Shown here in pieces: positions 9,004 to 18,570 of a stretch of 64,000 nucleotides of DNA. The DNA lies in assembly GCF_001026905.1 (NCBI RefSeq), contig NZ_LAQL01000003.1, forward strand, positions 456,603 to 520,602. The letters run 5' to 3'. A program made the position numbers and the translations under genes. Source of the DNA: Kiloniella spongiae (GTDB lineage: Bacteria; Pseudomonadota; Alphaproteobacteria; Kiloniellales; Kiloniellaceae). The notes beneath the pieces were generated by a model. The model was not told where the DNA came from and searched no databases. It saw only the letters and a list, made by a program, of their open reading frames with translations. Position 1 is the first letter of the stretch; every line of letters starts with the position of its first letter.

Positions 9004-10512
9004 TTATGTCCCACAAAAAGTGGCATGGACAATTTCTTCTGGTTTGGGGGGCTGTTCGTAGAGAACATTTTCAGGTTGTTCATCGAAGGGGGCTGACAGG
9101 ATACTGTGGAGCTGTTCAAAGAGGGCATAGTCTCCTCTAACAGCAGCTTGGATCATGGCTTCGACCTGATGGTTTCGGGGGATGAAGATCGGGTTTGATG
9201 TGCGCATGATCTCGAGGCGTTCTTTGGGTGGTGTTTTTTCCTGATCTTGTCGAGCTTGCCATTGCGGGAGCCAGTTGGTCAGGGCTTGCGGGTCTTTGAA
9301 TAGATCTAGTAACTTTTCTTTATGATTTTCGTCGTTTACATCTAGTCCTAAATTAGATCGGGCGAAGCCCGTGAGATGACGGAAGAAGAGAGTGAAATCA
9401 ACTTCGTTGTCTGACATGAGCTTGAGACTGTCGCCAATAAAATCTGGATCACCATTTTGTAAGGTCAGAAGACCGAATTTCTTGCCAAAACCCTCGAAGT
9501 AATAGTCGCTAAAAATATCCTGAAATTCATCTATTGTTTCCTGGCCAATGCCAACGGCAACTTGTGCGTCTTCGTGCAAAATGGGGAGCAGGGATTGGGC
9601 AAATTGTGAAAGATTCCAGTGTGCCATACCGGGCTGTTTGGCCCAAGCATAACGGCCAGCGTGATCAATTGAGCTAAAGACAGTGCCGGGATGATAAGTA
9701 TCCATAAAGGCACAGGGGCCAAAGTCGATGGTTTCGCCCGCGATGGACATATTATCCGTGTTCATGACGCCGTGAATAAAGCCAACTTGCATCCATTTGG
9801 CAATCAATCTGGCTTGCCTGTCCATCACCATTTCAATAAGCGCGCGATAGGGGGTTTGAGCTTGTTTTGCTTCGGGATAATGACGATCAATGACATAGTT
9901 TGCCAATGTGCGCAGGGCGTCTTTGTCGCCACGGGAATAGTGATATTGAAAGGTACCGACTCTGATATGGCTTTGGGCAACCCGTGTGATAATGGCGCCG
10001 GGCAAAGGGCCTTCTTCGCGGAGGACTTTGTTGCCCGTTTCAACGGCGGCCAGTGCACGTGTCGCCGGAATGTTCAAGGCTGCCATGGCTTCACTGACGA
10101 TATATTCACGTAAAACCGGACCAAGCCAGGCGCGTCCGTCGCCACCCCGGGAATAGGGTGTACGTCCTGATCCCTTTAGTTGGATGTCTCTGCGGATACC
10201 ATCAGTCCCGACGGTTTCCCCCAACAAAATAGCGCGCCCATCACCCAGACGCGGTGACCATCCGCCGAATTGATGCCCGGCATACACCATCGCCAGCGGA
10301 GAAGCACCATCGGGTACGCTGTTTCCCGCGAGCATCTGAACACCAGCATCTGTTTCTAACTCAGCAGGGTCAATACCCATCAGTGTTGCTAGGTCTTTGT
10401 TCACTTTAATCAGCTTCGGTGCCTTAACGGGGACAGGTTCTTGCCGTGTGTAAAATTGATCGGGCAGTTCAGAAAAGCTGTTATCAAAGGGTATGTTTAA
10501 ACGCGAAGTCAT
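9004..10512 (-). CDS. selO: SelO (YdiU) protein adenylyltransferase
   Basis: A 502-residue member of the SelO pseudokinase family, which transfers AMP from ATP to Ser, Thr or Tyr of proteins, with roles in redox stress. Diagnostic segments include FDNSFSELPDQFYT at the start, GHQFGGWSPRLGDGRAILLG, LKGSGRTPYSRGGDGRAWLG, GVMNTDNMSIAGETIDFGPC with the catalytic-loop Asn and the metal-binding DFG-like Asp, and NPIFIPRNHQVE. The open frame extends to a TTG at 10548, but the ATG at 10510-10512 gives the usual N-terminus of the family (MTSRLNIPFDNSF). Bacterial members usually lack selenocysteine; this one ends in HATFCGT, with a cysteine close to the C-terminus as in the family. Confidence 0.92.
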   Translation of the reverse strand: MTSRLNIPFDNSFSELPDQFYTRQEPVPVKAPKLIKVNKDLATLMGIDPAELETDAGVQMLAGNSVPDGASPLAMVYAGHQFGGWSPRLGDGRAILLGETVGTDGIRRDIQLKGSGRTPYSRGGDGRAWLGPVLREYIVSEAMAALNIPATRALAAVETGNKVLREEGPLPGAIITRVAQSHIRVGTFQYHYSRGDKDALRTLANYVIDRHYPEAKQAQTPYRALIEMVMDRQARLIAKWMQVGFIHGVMNTDNMSIAGETIDFGPCAFMDTYHPGTVFSSIDHAGRYAWAKQPGMAHWNLSQFAQSLLPILHEDAQVAVGIGQETIDEFQDIFSDYYFEGFGKKFGLLTLQNGDPDFIGDSLKLMSDNEVDFTLFFRHLTGFARSNLGLDVNDENHKEKLLDLFKDPQALTNWLPQWQARQDQEKTPPKERLEIMRTSNPIFIPRNHQVEAMIQAAVRGDYALFEQLHSILSAPFDEQPENVLYEQPPKPEEIVHATFCGT

Positions 10513-10722
10513 AAGGGCCAGTTTGGTTGTGTGTATTAATATTCTCAATAGTTAGGGATTATTGTGGAAATGGACAACGAAAAAGCATGGCTCGTAGGTT
10601 TTGAGTTTAAATAGAAAATAAAATGCTTACCTTTGTCTGGAAAATTAGCCTTAGACTAGATAGTGAAAAGAGGATGTACTGTTCCTGGGTAACTAAACAG
10701 ATTTGAATTAGGGAAATCAAGA

Positions 10723-12045
10723 GTGTCAAAAGGCAGCCGTTATACCCCCGATCTGGTATCGGATTTGGATCAGACGTTTAATCACGCTCAAAGTGCCGGA
10801 TTAAAGCTGGCTATTGTCGGGCGGTCAGTTTCTTTGTTGATTTTGGGTATTTGGCTTGTTTTGTCTCGGTTGGCCTTACCGGGTGTTTCATTGAAATTTA
10901 GCATTCTTATTATGGTTCTTATTTCTCTGGGGCTTGTTCATCATTGGATAATTGGAACACGGTGGGATAAGTTCTGGGTGAAGTATCTCTTTGTTGCCAT
11001 TGATGTTTCAATACTCTCGATTTTAATTGCAACACAGCCGCTTTACCAGACCGCAGATTTACCTCAGGTAATGATTTTTCGTAGTCCACTGCTAACCTAC
11101 TATTTCATTATTGTTGCCGTTGTGGCCTTTAGCTTTTCGCCACGGCTTGTTTTGTGGGCTGGCGGTATTGGTGCTGCGGGATGGCTTAGTGCCTATGCCT
11201 GGGTCGTGCAACAGGATGGTGGTGTTCTCGATTGGGGGGATGTTCCCGCCAATCCGACCGCAGAAGATGCGATAAGTGTTATTCTAGACCCCGCATTTGG
11301 TGCGACGGGAAGCCGTATTCAGGAAGCGATTATACTGGTGGTCGTATCGGTGCTAATCGCAATCGTGATGAAAAGAGCGCAAAACACCTTAAGAGACAAA
11401 TTGGCAGCAGAACGAGATCGGCAATCTATCACAGGGATATTCGGACGGTTTGTACCTGAACCTATTGTCGAAGCAATGATTAACGATCAAGGGCTTTTGG
11501 CACCGCTAGAAAGAGAGGCGACTATTCTTTTTGCTGATGTCGTGGGCTTTACCAGCCTGACAGAGCGTTTAGGACCTGCAAAAACAGTTGATGTTCTCAA
11601 TCGTTATTTTGACGAAATGACAGATATCATTATGGAAAATAACGGTATTGTTGCGACCTTCCACGGGGATGCTATTCTTGCGATTTTTAATGTACCATTA
11701 GAAGATCCCAAGCATGCGGAACATGCTTTAAATGCCGCGCAAGCAATGTTGAAACGTGTAGAACAAGATGGTTTTGCAGGGGAGAAATTGTCTATTCGCA
11801 TCGGCATTAATACCGGATCTGTTGTTGCAGGTAATGTCGGCGGTGGTGGCCGACAAAGTTATACTGTTTATGGCGATGCAGTGAACCTTGCCGCCCGTTT
11901 GGAAGCCTTGGCAAAAGAAAAGAGGCAACCTCTTCTTGTATCTGGACATACCCATACAAAATTGACTGCCCCAAACTTATGCTTGCACGGAGAGACGACT
12001 GTCAGAGGGCAAACCCAACCTGTTGAATTTTACGGGCTGAGGTAG
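10723..12045 (+). CDS. Membrane-bound class III adenylate/guanylate cyclase
   Basis: A 440-residue protein (GTG start) with five or six membrane helices in the first 215 residues, a short coiled linker (215-240) and a class III cyclase domain (about 262-440). The two metal-binding aspartates are visible at D272 (FADVVGFT) and D316 (HGDAILAIF), and the late NLAARLEALAKE block holds the transition-state Asn/Arg. All catalytic elements look intact, so it should make cAMP or cGMP at the inner membrane in response to an unknown membrane signal. It stands alone between SelO and an ArsR operon. Confidence 0.88.
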   Translation: MSKGSRYTPDLVSDLDQTFNHAQSAGLKLAIVGRSVSLLILGIWLVLSRLALPGVSLKFSILIMVLISLGLVHHWIIGTRWDKFWVKYLFVAIDVSILSILIATQPLYQTADLPQVMIFRSPLLTYYFIIVAVVAFSFSPRLVLWAGGIGAAGWLSAYAWVVQQDGGVLDWGDVPANPTAEDAISVILDPAFGATGSRIQEAIILVVVSVLIAIVMKRAQNTLRDKLAAERDRQSITGIFGRFVPEPIVEAMINDQGLLAPLEREATILFADVVGFTSLTERLGPAKTVDVLNRYFDEMTDIIMENNGIVATFHGDAILAIFNVPLEDPKHAEHALNAAQAMLKRVEQDGFAGEKLSIRIGINTGSVVAGNVGGGGRQSYTVYGDAVNLAARLEALAKEKRQPLLVSGHTHTKLTAPNLCLHGETTVRGQTQPVEFYGLR

Positions 12046-12078
12046 AGCGAGTTAATCTCACTTCACATATAAATTTTC

Positions 12079-12129
12079 TTGACATGATACTAAAAGGTAT
12101 TATATTAAATGATACCATAAGGTATTATG
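12079..12129 (+). promoter_or_regulatory. Promoter with two operator repeats for the ArsR-SRPBCC operon
   Basis: TTGACA (12079-12084) and TATATT (12101-12106), 16 bases apart, form a strong sigma-70 promoter. Two near-identical 20-bp direct repeats lie at 12085-12104 and 12110-12129, each a GATACY-N4-GGTATT dyad. One fills the spacer and the other covers the start region. ArsR-type proteins bind such dyads, so autorepression by the downstream regulator is the simplest reading. Confidence 0.7.
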
Positions 12130-12141
12130 TTAGGTGCGACA

Positions 12142-12486
12142 ATGCATATACAGGAAACATTCAGGGCACTTGCTGATCCGACACGGCGTGAGATTTTGAT
12201 GCATCTTAGCCGACAGGAAATGACCATCGGTGAGGTGACCGATAGGTTTGAGATAACTCGGGCTGCGGTAAAGAAACATTTGAATATTCTGGAAGAGGGA
12301 CAACTGATTTCGGTTCACGTTCAAGGGCGCGAGCGTATTAATCGACTTGAAGCGCAGGGGTTATCGGCCGTTTCTGATTGGATCGGTTATTTCAACCAAT
12401 TCTGGGATCAACGTCTGGGCGCTTTGAAAACTGCTGTGGAAGATGCTGAAGCAGCAAAGCGAAAATCAATTAAGGGAAAGATATAG
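12142..12486 (+). CDS. ArsR-family transcriptional regulator
   Basis: About 114 residues with a winged-helix fold: IQETFRALADPTRREILMHLSR at the start, then ITRAAVKKHLNILEEGQLI as recognition helix, and GRERINRLEA in the wing. No metal-binding cysteines are present, which fits the subgroup encoded beside SRPBCC (AHSA1-like) proteins rather than metal sensors. An ATG at 12127 is in frame, but the ATG at 12142 has a better placed ribosome site (AGGTG) and gives the normal family N-terminus. It precedes the SRPBCC gene by 3 bases. Confidence 0.88.
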   Translation: MHIQETFRALADPTRREILMHLSRQEMTIGEVTDRFEITRAAVKKHLNILEEGQLISVHVQGRERINRLEAQGLSAVSDWIGYFNQFWDQRLGALKTAVEDAEAAKRKSIKGKI

Positions 12487-12489
12487 ATC

Positions 12490-12909
12490 ATGACAACATC
12501 AACAATCACGAAAACAGTTTTCTTTAACGCAACCCGGGAAACTGTTTGGTCTTTCCTAACTGAGCGAGACAAAATTGGTCTTTGGTTCCATCCGCCTAAA
12601 GCAGATTTGGCTGCGGGTGAAGATTATGAACTGATGTTAACCAGAGACAATGGTGAAAAGGTAAAGGTATGTTGGGGCAGTGTTTTGGAAATGCACGGTC
12701 CTGAAAAAATGGTTTGGTCTTTTATACTGAACGATTCACAGACAACAGTCACCTGGGTATTGGAAGAAGTTCTTTGTGGGACAAGGTTAACGCTCCAACA
12801 CGAAGGAGTTGAAGGCATAGCTGGGGAAGCAGCTGCTATGGACTTGATCATGTCGCTGGATGCGGGGTGGGATGAACATTTTGCTTCTCTTCGAAAAGCT
12901 TTGTCCTAA
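12490..12909 (+). CDS. SRPBCC/AHSA1-domain protein
   Basis: A 139-residue single-domain protein of the START-like SRPBCC fold, which forms a hydrophobic ligand cavity. Family features are TKTVFFNATRETVWSFLTERDKIGLWFHP at the start, TVTWVLEEVLCGTRLTLQHEGV and the C-terminal helix ending in GWDEHFASLRKAL. It is the second gene of an ArsR operon, the usual context for this subgroup. The ligand is unknown. Confidence 0.85.
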   Translation: MTTSTITKTVFFNATRETVWSFLTERDKIGLWFHPPKADLAAGEDYELMLTRDNGEKVKVCWGSVLEMHGPEKMVWSFILNDSQTTVTWVLEEVLCGTRLTLQHEGVEGIAGEAAAMDLIMSLDAGWDEHFASLRKALS

Positions 12910-12981
12910 TAAAAGAGCGATGAATGTGGATTAGCGCCGCGATTTTATAGGTAATTGGAATGTTGTATTTTTAGATGTTCT

Positions 12982-13027
12982 GAGTGCTCTCTATTTCTGG
13001 GAATGTATATCAGAAAAGAGAGCATTC
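12982..13027. repeat. Long imperfect hairpin between convergent genes
   Basis: Arms of 17 bp (GAGTGCTCTCT plus TTTCTG pairing with CAGAAA plus AGAGAGCATTC, one bulged A and one G-T pair) enclose an 11-base loop. It lies between the SRPBCC gene and the convergent hybrid kinase gene, where a bidirectional terminator is expected, although the T-tract is weak on both sides. Confidence 0.5.
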
Positions 13028-13096
13028 TCGTTTATACTCAACACATGATTAAAGCTTTTACCAACGAGGTTTGTTGTTTCTGGGGTTTTAGGTTTC

Positions 13097-15010
13097 CTAA
13101 GCTGCGTTGGCTGATCTTTCATGAACAAGGCGTTTGAGGGTTTTTAACAGGTCATCCATGTTCAAGGGCTTTGAACATGTCGCGTTCATACCGCACGCAA
13201 TGTATTCCTTTAGGTTGCTGGCTTCGATATCAGCTGTTAGTGCAATGATGGGAATAGACGATTTTGTCGTATCCGTCAGAGAGCGTATTTTCTTGGTTGC
13301 TTCAACGCCATCCATTTCTGGCATGTGGATATCCATCAGGATGATATCATAATTATTGGTTGTTACTTTTTCGATGGCTTCAAAGCCGTTATCGGCTGTA
13401 TCCACAGCTTGTCCACTTTTCTCAAGTAGGGCTTTTGCCATGATCTGGTTAACTTTAATATCCTCTACAAGCAGCAGCTTGAGATCTGTCAAATCATGTT
13501 CAGGTATCTCTTCTTGTGGTTGGTAGAGTGCTTTAGCTTTGTCCAGTGTAACTTCGAACCAGAAAGTACTACCTTTTTCCACTTCACTATCAACGCCGAT
13601 TTGACCATCCATAGCCAGTACAAGCTGTTTATTAATCGCAAGACCTAAACCTGTACCGCCATAATTTCGGGTTGTTGATACATCGGCTTGGGAAAAAGCA
13701 TTGAAGAGAGAGGTCTGTTTAGATTCAGGAATACCGATACCTTCGTCAGACACTTCAAAGCGTAGTTTTTGGGTGAATTCATCTTCTGATTTTAGAGTAA
13801 TACTTAGCTTGATGGTGCCATTTGTCGTAAATTTCACCGCATTTGAGAGGAAGTTCATCAGGATTTGCCGCAACCTGACACTATCGCCAAGGACCCATCT
13901 GTGAATATTTTCCGGGAGCACGACATCAAGGGTGTTATTTTTTTCCCTTGCGGCCAGAACCATCATGCTACTGGTTTCTTCGATAAGCTCGGCTAAGCTC
14001 ATGGTACTTTTTTCGAGTACAAGTTCACCGGCTTCGATTTTCGAGAAATCAAGAATATCACCAATCAAATCCATTAAGTGATTGCCTGAACTGGAAATAG
14101 TTTTGATGTAGTTCTGTGTTTCTTTGGGCAGGGCCTGAATATCTTTGTTGCCAAGGGCAAGATCTGCATAACCAAGAATAGAGTTCAGAGGTGATCTTAA
14201 TTCATGGCTCATATGAGCCAAAAACATTGATTTTGCTTTGTTTGCAACCTGTACTTCTTCGATTTTATTTTTAATTGCTTCGGACATACCCTCCATATCG
14301 CGAGCTAAATCACCGAGTTCATCATTGGATGTGATATCAATATGATCAATCGGTTCTTGTTTGGAAATTTGTGATGCAGCTTCTTTTAAGTGATTAATGG
14401 GTTGAATAAGAAGGCGGCGGGTAATAAGAGTGAGTAACCCACCCATTAAAAGAATAGAAATAAGAGATACGCCAATTGTTACAAGCTGAATGATCGAGAC
14501 CTGTTGTGTAACATCGGCTTCCGGGCGGGACACAAAAATGACCCAGTTCCAATTTGGTTTATTAAACGAGGAAGATGCATATAGCGTATTGATATTATCT
14601 TTTACTTGAAAAGATCCAAAGGTTTGTCCTTTGAGCGATAGGGCAAGCACGCTCCATTCTTTAAGAACACTGGGATCTTTGCTCTCGCTGCAATAGATCG
14701 GGGTTCCATCTTGGGAAATAATAAAATACCGGCGGTTTGTGACAGCAGCCAAATCGTCCAGTTCTTTGAAAACTTCATCTTTATAGGATTGAACGAATGC
14801 CGGTATATCGGTGAGGCCTGCTTGTTCCAACAATTCATGACGTGATGAAATGATATGATGCACTGCTTCGTTTAGAAGCAGGTTCATATTTTCTTCTTCA
14901 CTTTCATAGAGTGCATTTCTTGAGTGGGTGAAAGACCAGAAACCAAGAGAGCCAATACAAATCAAAATGATTGGCAACATGGTTAAAAAATATTTTTGAT
15001 ATAATCTCAT
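13097..15010 (-). CDS. Hybrid sensor histidine kinase/response regulator
   Basis: A 637-residue inner-membrane kinase. Membrane helix 1 (about 10-28), a periplasmic sensor domain (30-170), helix 2 (172-196) and a HAMP linker (196-250) are followed by HisKA with the phospho-acceptor H269 (AHMSHELRSPLN), HATPase with NAVKFT, DEGIGI and GTGLGL, and a C-terminal receiver domain with phospho-acceptor D560 (DIILMDIHMPEMDG). The gene starts 9 bases after a solute-binding protein gene on the same strand, so the periplasmic protein probably presents its ligand to this sensor. No separate DNA-binding regulator is encoded beside it. Confidence 0.9.
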   Translation of the reverse strand: MRLYQKYFLTMLPIILICIGSLGFWSFTHSRNALYESEEENMNLLLNEAVHHIISSRHELLEQAGLTDIPAFVQSYKDEVFKELDDLAAVTNRRYFIISQDGTPIYCSESKDPSVLKEWSVLALSLKGQTFGSFQVKDNINTLYASSSFNKPNWNWVIFVSRPEADVTQQVSIIQLVTIGVSLISILLMGGLLTLITRRLLIQPINHLKEAASQISKQEPIDHIDITSNDELGDLARDMEGMSEAIKNKIEEVQVANKAKSMFLAHMSHELRSPLNSILGYADLALGNKDIQALPKETQNYIKTISSSGNHLMDLIGDILDFSKIEAGELVLEKSTMSLAELIEETSSMMVLAAREKNNTLDVVLPENIHRWVLGDSVRLRQILMNFLSNAVKFTTNGTIKLSITLKSEDEFTQKLRFEVSDEGIGIPESKQTSLFNAFSQADVSTTRNYGGTGLGLAINKQLVLAMDGQIGVDSEVEKGSTFWFEVTLDKAKALYQPQEEIPEHDLTDLKLLLVEDIKVNQIMAKALLEKSGQAVDTADNGFEAIEKVTTNNYDIILMDIHMPEMDGVEATKKIRSLTDTTKSSIPIIALTADIEASNLKEYIACGMNATCSKPLNMDDLLKTLKRLVHERSANAA

Positions 15011-15019
15011 GCAAGGTAT

Positions 15020-16090
15020 CTATCGGTAAATGTTTTTGCCAGCGAGCTTTAAAAGTGAAGAAGGAATAACGGTTCCCAATTCTGTGGCTGTTGTCACATT
15101 GATGCTGACTAAATAACTGTTGGGGCGTGTAACCGGAATATCGCCTGCTTTTGTGCCTTTAAAGATTTGGTTGACCATTTCGGCTGCTGCAATGCCGTTT
15201 ACTTCTGCATTGGATACCATAGAGATCATGGCCCCGGATTTCACTGCCGCTGTGTTGTTGGCAAAGATCACCGGGATATTTTTTTCGTTCAAGATTTGAA
15301 AAAGCTCTGAATCATTCCCTAAGGGGCCTGTAACAAACCAGAGAGCATCGTAGTCAGAGCGGTTTCCTTCAATTATTTTTAATGCGCTCTCACGTAAGGC
15401 ATCACTGTTTTCAGAACCAGGTTGGTATTCAAAATTTAAATCAATAAAGCTCAATTCATTAACTTGCTTGTTAATTTCCATTAGTTGAGCTGTTTCACTT
15501 AAAGCCGATGGATAGGTGGAATTGACGATCCCTATTCTCAGCGGAGATTTATCTGTTAATGGTTTTAATGCCTGTTTGACGACTTCGAGTTTGGCAGCTG
15601 GCGGGACAATATGTGTTTTCCCGGTCATATTGGTACCGGTTTTTTGACCAACAGCACTAACAAAACCTTCTTGATCAGGATAAGAGACAAAAATAAATAC
15701 TTGGGGAATTTTTTTGTCTTTGAGAAGGCTATGAGTAGCCCTTGTTGCCAGTGTTGCGACAGACATTACCATGTCGGGCTTTTGGTTATTTAGCTCGGCT
15801 TCCAGCAAGCTGTGTGCTTTGTCGATGTTGCCTTCGGCATTGAGAATGACATATTCAACATTCGACCCTTCGGTATAACCCAGGTCACTCATTCCCTGGC
15901 GGAACCACTTTGTCGCATCTTGAAGAACCGGAACAGCCATGGTTTCTAATACAATAATTCTTTTTAATGATTGGGCTGTGGCCTGTGTGATAACGCTAAA
16001 GCTAAGTGCAAAAGCAAGCAGAACGTATATGGCAACGACCAGTTTGATAAACTGGTGACTTCCTTTGGTAATGCGAGCAGAAAGTGGCAA
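15020..16090 (-). CDS. ABC-type substrate-binding protein (PF04392-like), kinase partner
   Basis: A periplasmic binding protein of the ABC_sub_bind family (TrpX-like). The chosen TTG start has a GAGG ribosome site 8 bases before it and gives a typical signal peptide (16 polar residues, hydrophobic stretch, ATAQS end). An in-frame TTG at 16165 would add 25 residues. Landmarks are KWFRQGMSDLGYTEGSNVEYVILNAEG, PDMVMSVATLATRAT and IPVIFANNTAAVKSGAMISM. No permease or ATPase gene is nearby; instead a hybrid kinase gene follows after 9 bases. It is therefore more likely a ligand-sensing partner of that kinase than part of an importer. Confidence 0.85.
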   Translation of the reverse strand: MPLSARITKGSHQFIKLVVAIYVLLAFALSFSVITQATAQSLKRIIVLETMAVPVLQDATKWFRQGMSDLGYTEGSNVEYVILNAEGNIDKAHSLLEAELNNQKPDMVMSVATLATRATHSLLKDKKIPQVFIFVSYPDQEGFVSAVGQKTGTNMTGKTHIVPPAAKLEVVKQALKPLTDKSPLRIGIVNSTYPSALSETAQLMEINKQVNELSFIDLNFEYQPGSENSDALRESALKIIEGNRSDYDALWFVTGPLGNDSELFQILNEKNIPVIFANNTAAVKSGAMISMVSNAEVNGIAAAEMVNQIFKGTKAGDIPVTRPNSYLVSINVTTATELGTVIPSSLLKLAGKNIYR

Positions 16091-16258
16091 AGCTGAAACC
16101 TCATCGTAACTTTTATTGATTAATAAGAAAGATTGGTTCAGAGAAGGTCTCTCTTCTCGCGACAATCAAACCTATAGTTATTCCTCTTTTACAATGATAT
16201 CTGTTAACAAGGGGCTAATATAGCCAGAGGTTTCAGCTTTAATTAGAGAGGTAAAATG

Positions 16259-17557
16259 TTATGCCTTTTTAGTGGAGTTTGGCGTGATTTTTATGCCTCC
16301 AACCCATTTTGTGGAGGGCATGAAGTCCTGATAGTTCAGTTTTCCTGATAATAGATCTAGACCAATTTCTGTAATACCAATCAATCGTTCCGGCCAAGGT
16401 TGAGGTATTTGTGTTGTTTCGGTGTGAAGTAGGGCTATTTTTGATTTCTTGAGCTGGCTCAACTCATACCAGTACATCAAATCGCCTAGGTAAGGGAGAG
16501 GTTCGTATTCCCGCATTAGGATTGCAAATAGTTCTTTACCTTTTAAGGGGCCTTTGTCGGCCAGAATACGAAGGGTCAATTCCTGCGTCAGGCCAAGACC
16601 GTTTTTATGTGAGGGGAGCTCTTTTAAGTGCCGTTTTAAGGCATTGGTCATGAGGGGAAGTTCTGGTGTTCTGGTTTCTATAATTTTTTCAAGATCCAGA
16701 GACGTTTCCTGTTTTAAAGCACCCCATATTCTTTCACCCATCATGAGTTGTTCGTCAGTTATTGATGATCGCTGATTTTCCCACAGCCATATTAACATTT
16801 CAGGGGCGAGTTGCCCAAGTCCGACAAAATCAGGCACACCCGGTACACTATTTACACAAATAATCTCTAGTTTGGGGCGAGAGACAAGTGAAGAAAGGTG
16901 GTTCAGCAAAAAGGCAAGAATAAGCTGATCGTAGCTATCATGCTCGAACCATAAAACGACCCGCTCATAATCCCAAAGTTTATCCAGTTTCTCATAGGCG
17001 ATTTTTTGATTTGCGATAATTTCTTTCGAGGGAATGCCATAAGCATCAGAGATGAAATCGGCTCTTATCTTTAGAAGCTCGCGACTGTTGCCTTTAGGGA
17101 TAGGGCCTTGGCAGAAAGGATCACTGAATTCGTGAAACTCACCCTTAAATCCGGCAATCTTTAAACCGTGTTTGATATCAGATCCACAGCGTATATGTAG
17201 AGTACTGACGTCATCAAGTTCCGGAATATGTCCTGAATTAATCTGGTTTTGCTTTATCTTTAGCTGATCACAATGCGCTTTTAATTGAAGCCATGATGGA
17301 AAACCTGCTTCGCGGGCTATACACAACTGACAATCAGCAAGTGTTATCGCGTTTGAATTTATGGCTTTTTTTGCAAACCGGGGATGAAAACGTTTCAGTT
17401 TTACCTGGACCTTTTCCCGAGCAGTCTGATTTTGATTCTTGGATGCTTTTAAAAGTTCTTTTGCGCGCTTTTTTTGTTGCTCGTAATTAAGAGAACCATG
17501 GAACATTGTTCGGGGGAACGTCGGGGACGCCAGATCTGATTCTGGTTTGGTATTCAT
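16259..17557 (-). CDS. DUF1835-domain protein
   Basis: About 432 residues. An N-terminal helical region (about 20-95, with KRAKELLKASKN and LADCQLCIAREAGFPSWLQLKAH) resembles a segment seen before ankyrin or DUF1835 domains. The DUF1835 domain follows (about 110-235, STLHIRCGSDIKHGLKIAGFKGEFHEFSDPFCQGPIP and VVLWFEHDSYDQLILAFLL), then a winged-helix-like C-terminal part (about 330-420). Function is unknown. The frame extends to a TTG at 17593, but the ATG at 17555-17557 has a GAGG site 8 bases before it. It sits alone between signalling genes. Confidence 0.8.
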   Translation of the reverse strand: MNTKPESDLASPTFPRTMFHGSLNYEQQKKRAKELLKASKNQNQTAREKVQVKLKRFHPRFAKKAINSNAITLADCQLCIAREAGFPSWLQLKAHCDQLKIKQNQINSGHIPELDDVSTLHIRCGSDIKHGLKIAGFKGEFHEFSDPFCQGPIPKGNSRELLKIRADFISDAYGIPSKEIIANQKIAYEKLDKLWDYERVVLWFEHDSYDQLILAFLLNHLSSLVSRPKLEIICVNSVPGVPDFVGLGQLAPEMLIWLWENQRSSITDEQLMMGERIWGALKQETSLDLEKIIETRTPELPLMTNALKRHLKELPSHKNGLGLTQELTLRILADKGPLKGKELFAILMREYEPLPYLGDLMYWYELSQLKKSKIALLHTETTQIPQPWPERLIGITEIGLDLLSGKLNYQDFMPSTKWVGGIKITPNSTKKA

Positions 17558-17733
17558 ACGATTATCCTCTGAATAACAACCTGCGTCCGCCAATCAGGTT
17601 AGGAAATCGTTTATATAGATCATAAACTTAATTTTGGGCGCAGCCCTTTCCGCGAACATGGAGGCTTAAATAAAGCCAAGAAATTTATGCCACGAGGAAA
17701 AGAAGGCGTCAATATTGATCATTAATATTTAAA

Positions 17734-18051
17734 TTAAGGATGGGGAGCAGCCCCACCAAAGTGTTTTGCCAGATATGCGGTGATCTCTTTCGGGTCGGTC
17801 AGGCTTTTTTTATCACCGATAATGAGTACCGGAAGCCACTGATTTTCTTTGCCGAGATACTCAATCACTTCAATCCTTGGTTTTGGATGATCAATGCGCC
17901 TAACTTCAATATGATCAAGCCAATGAGGGTTTATCGAAAGTGCTCCTTCGATCATTGCACAGTGGGTGCAAAACCAGCCGCTTTTATTTTTTGAAGGAAG
18001 ATCTTTATCTTCAAACGGCATCTTTAGAATAAAAAGAACAGGTTTAGTCAT
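17734..18051 (-). CDS. DUF3088-family thioredoxin-like protein
   Basis: About 105 residues from the ATG at 18049-18051 (MTKPVLFILKMPFEDK). The frame is open for 32 more codons upstream, but that part overlaps the next gene and looks non-coding. A CTHC motif, the region WLPVLIIGDKK and a final helix ITAYLAKHFGG fit a thioredoxin-like fold as in DUF3088. The role is unknown; the paired cysteines suggest redox activity or metal binding. Confidence 0.75.
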   Translation of the reverse strand: MTKPVLFILKMPFEDKDLPSKNKSGWFCTHCAMIEGALSINPHWLDHIEVRRIDHPKPRIEVIEYLGKENQWLPVLIIGDKKSLTDPKEITAYLAKHFGGAAPHP

Positions 18052-18110
18052 ATGAAATATCTGCACACTGGATGTTTTTTTTGTTGATCTTAAACTTGTT
18101 GAGTTTTGCC

Positions 18111-18560
18111 TTATTGAGGGGCGTTTCCAATAGGGATGCCTACGCAAATTATGTAGCCGTCTGGATCTCGAAGGTAGAGTTCATTCATGCCATACCATTG
18201 TTGCAAAGGGCCTTTTACAATAATATTTTGAGGGACTTTGTTGAGGATAATTTCAGGCGATAAGCCACGGAAATAGATTGTTCCAGATGGGGTTGGAGAG
18301 TTTTCAGAACTATAGATCGGTAGTTCATCGGCTAGACTTTGCGCTGTTTGAAGCATTATTTGTCCGCCTGATTGGGCTTCGTTGTTTTTATTATTTTGGT
18401 TTTTCCATTCCAGTGTCGCAAAAGCTGCACCTGCACCATTTCCTTCAAAAGAAACATCTTTTTGAGGCGAAACAAGAACAACAAGCTCCATTCCCAAGAT
18501 GTCTCTGTAAAAGCTAAGGGATTTTTCTATGTCAGTTACCAAGAGATTGGGGATAATCAT
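18111..18560 (-). CDS. VOC-family (glyoxalase/bleomycin-resistance fold) protein
   Basis: A 149-residue protein with two beta-alpha-beta-beta-beta modules. The start MIIPNLLVTDIEKSLSFYRDILGMELVV and the end NELYLRDPDGYIICVGIP, with the metal-position Glu, are classical VOC features. Members are dioxygenases, isomerases or resistance proteins that bind a small molecule. Four 17-bp tandem repeats lie only 11 bases upstream of its start, which suggests unusual promoter control. Confidence 0.82.
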   Translation of the reverse strand: MIIPNLLVTDIEKSLSFYRDILGMELVVLVSPQKDVSFEGNGAGAAFATLEWKNQNNKNNEAQSGGQIMLQTAQSLADELPIYSSENSPTPSGTIYFRGLSPEIILNKVPQNIIVKGPLQQWYGMNELYLRDPDGYIICVGIPIGNAPQ

Positions 18561-18570
18561 TGACTGCTTT

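Noticed and set aside
9691..10113. 140-codon frame antisense to selO
   Set aside because: Fully inside a conserved gene, without ribosome site or recognisable domain.
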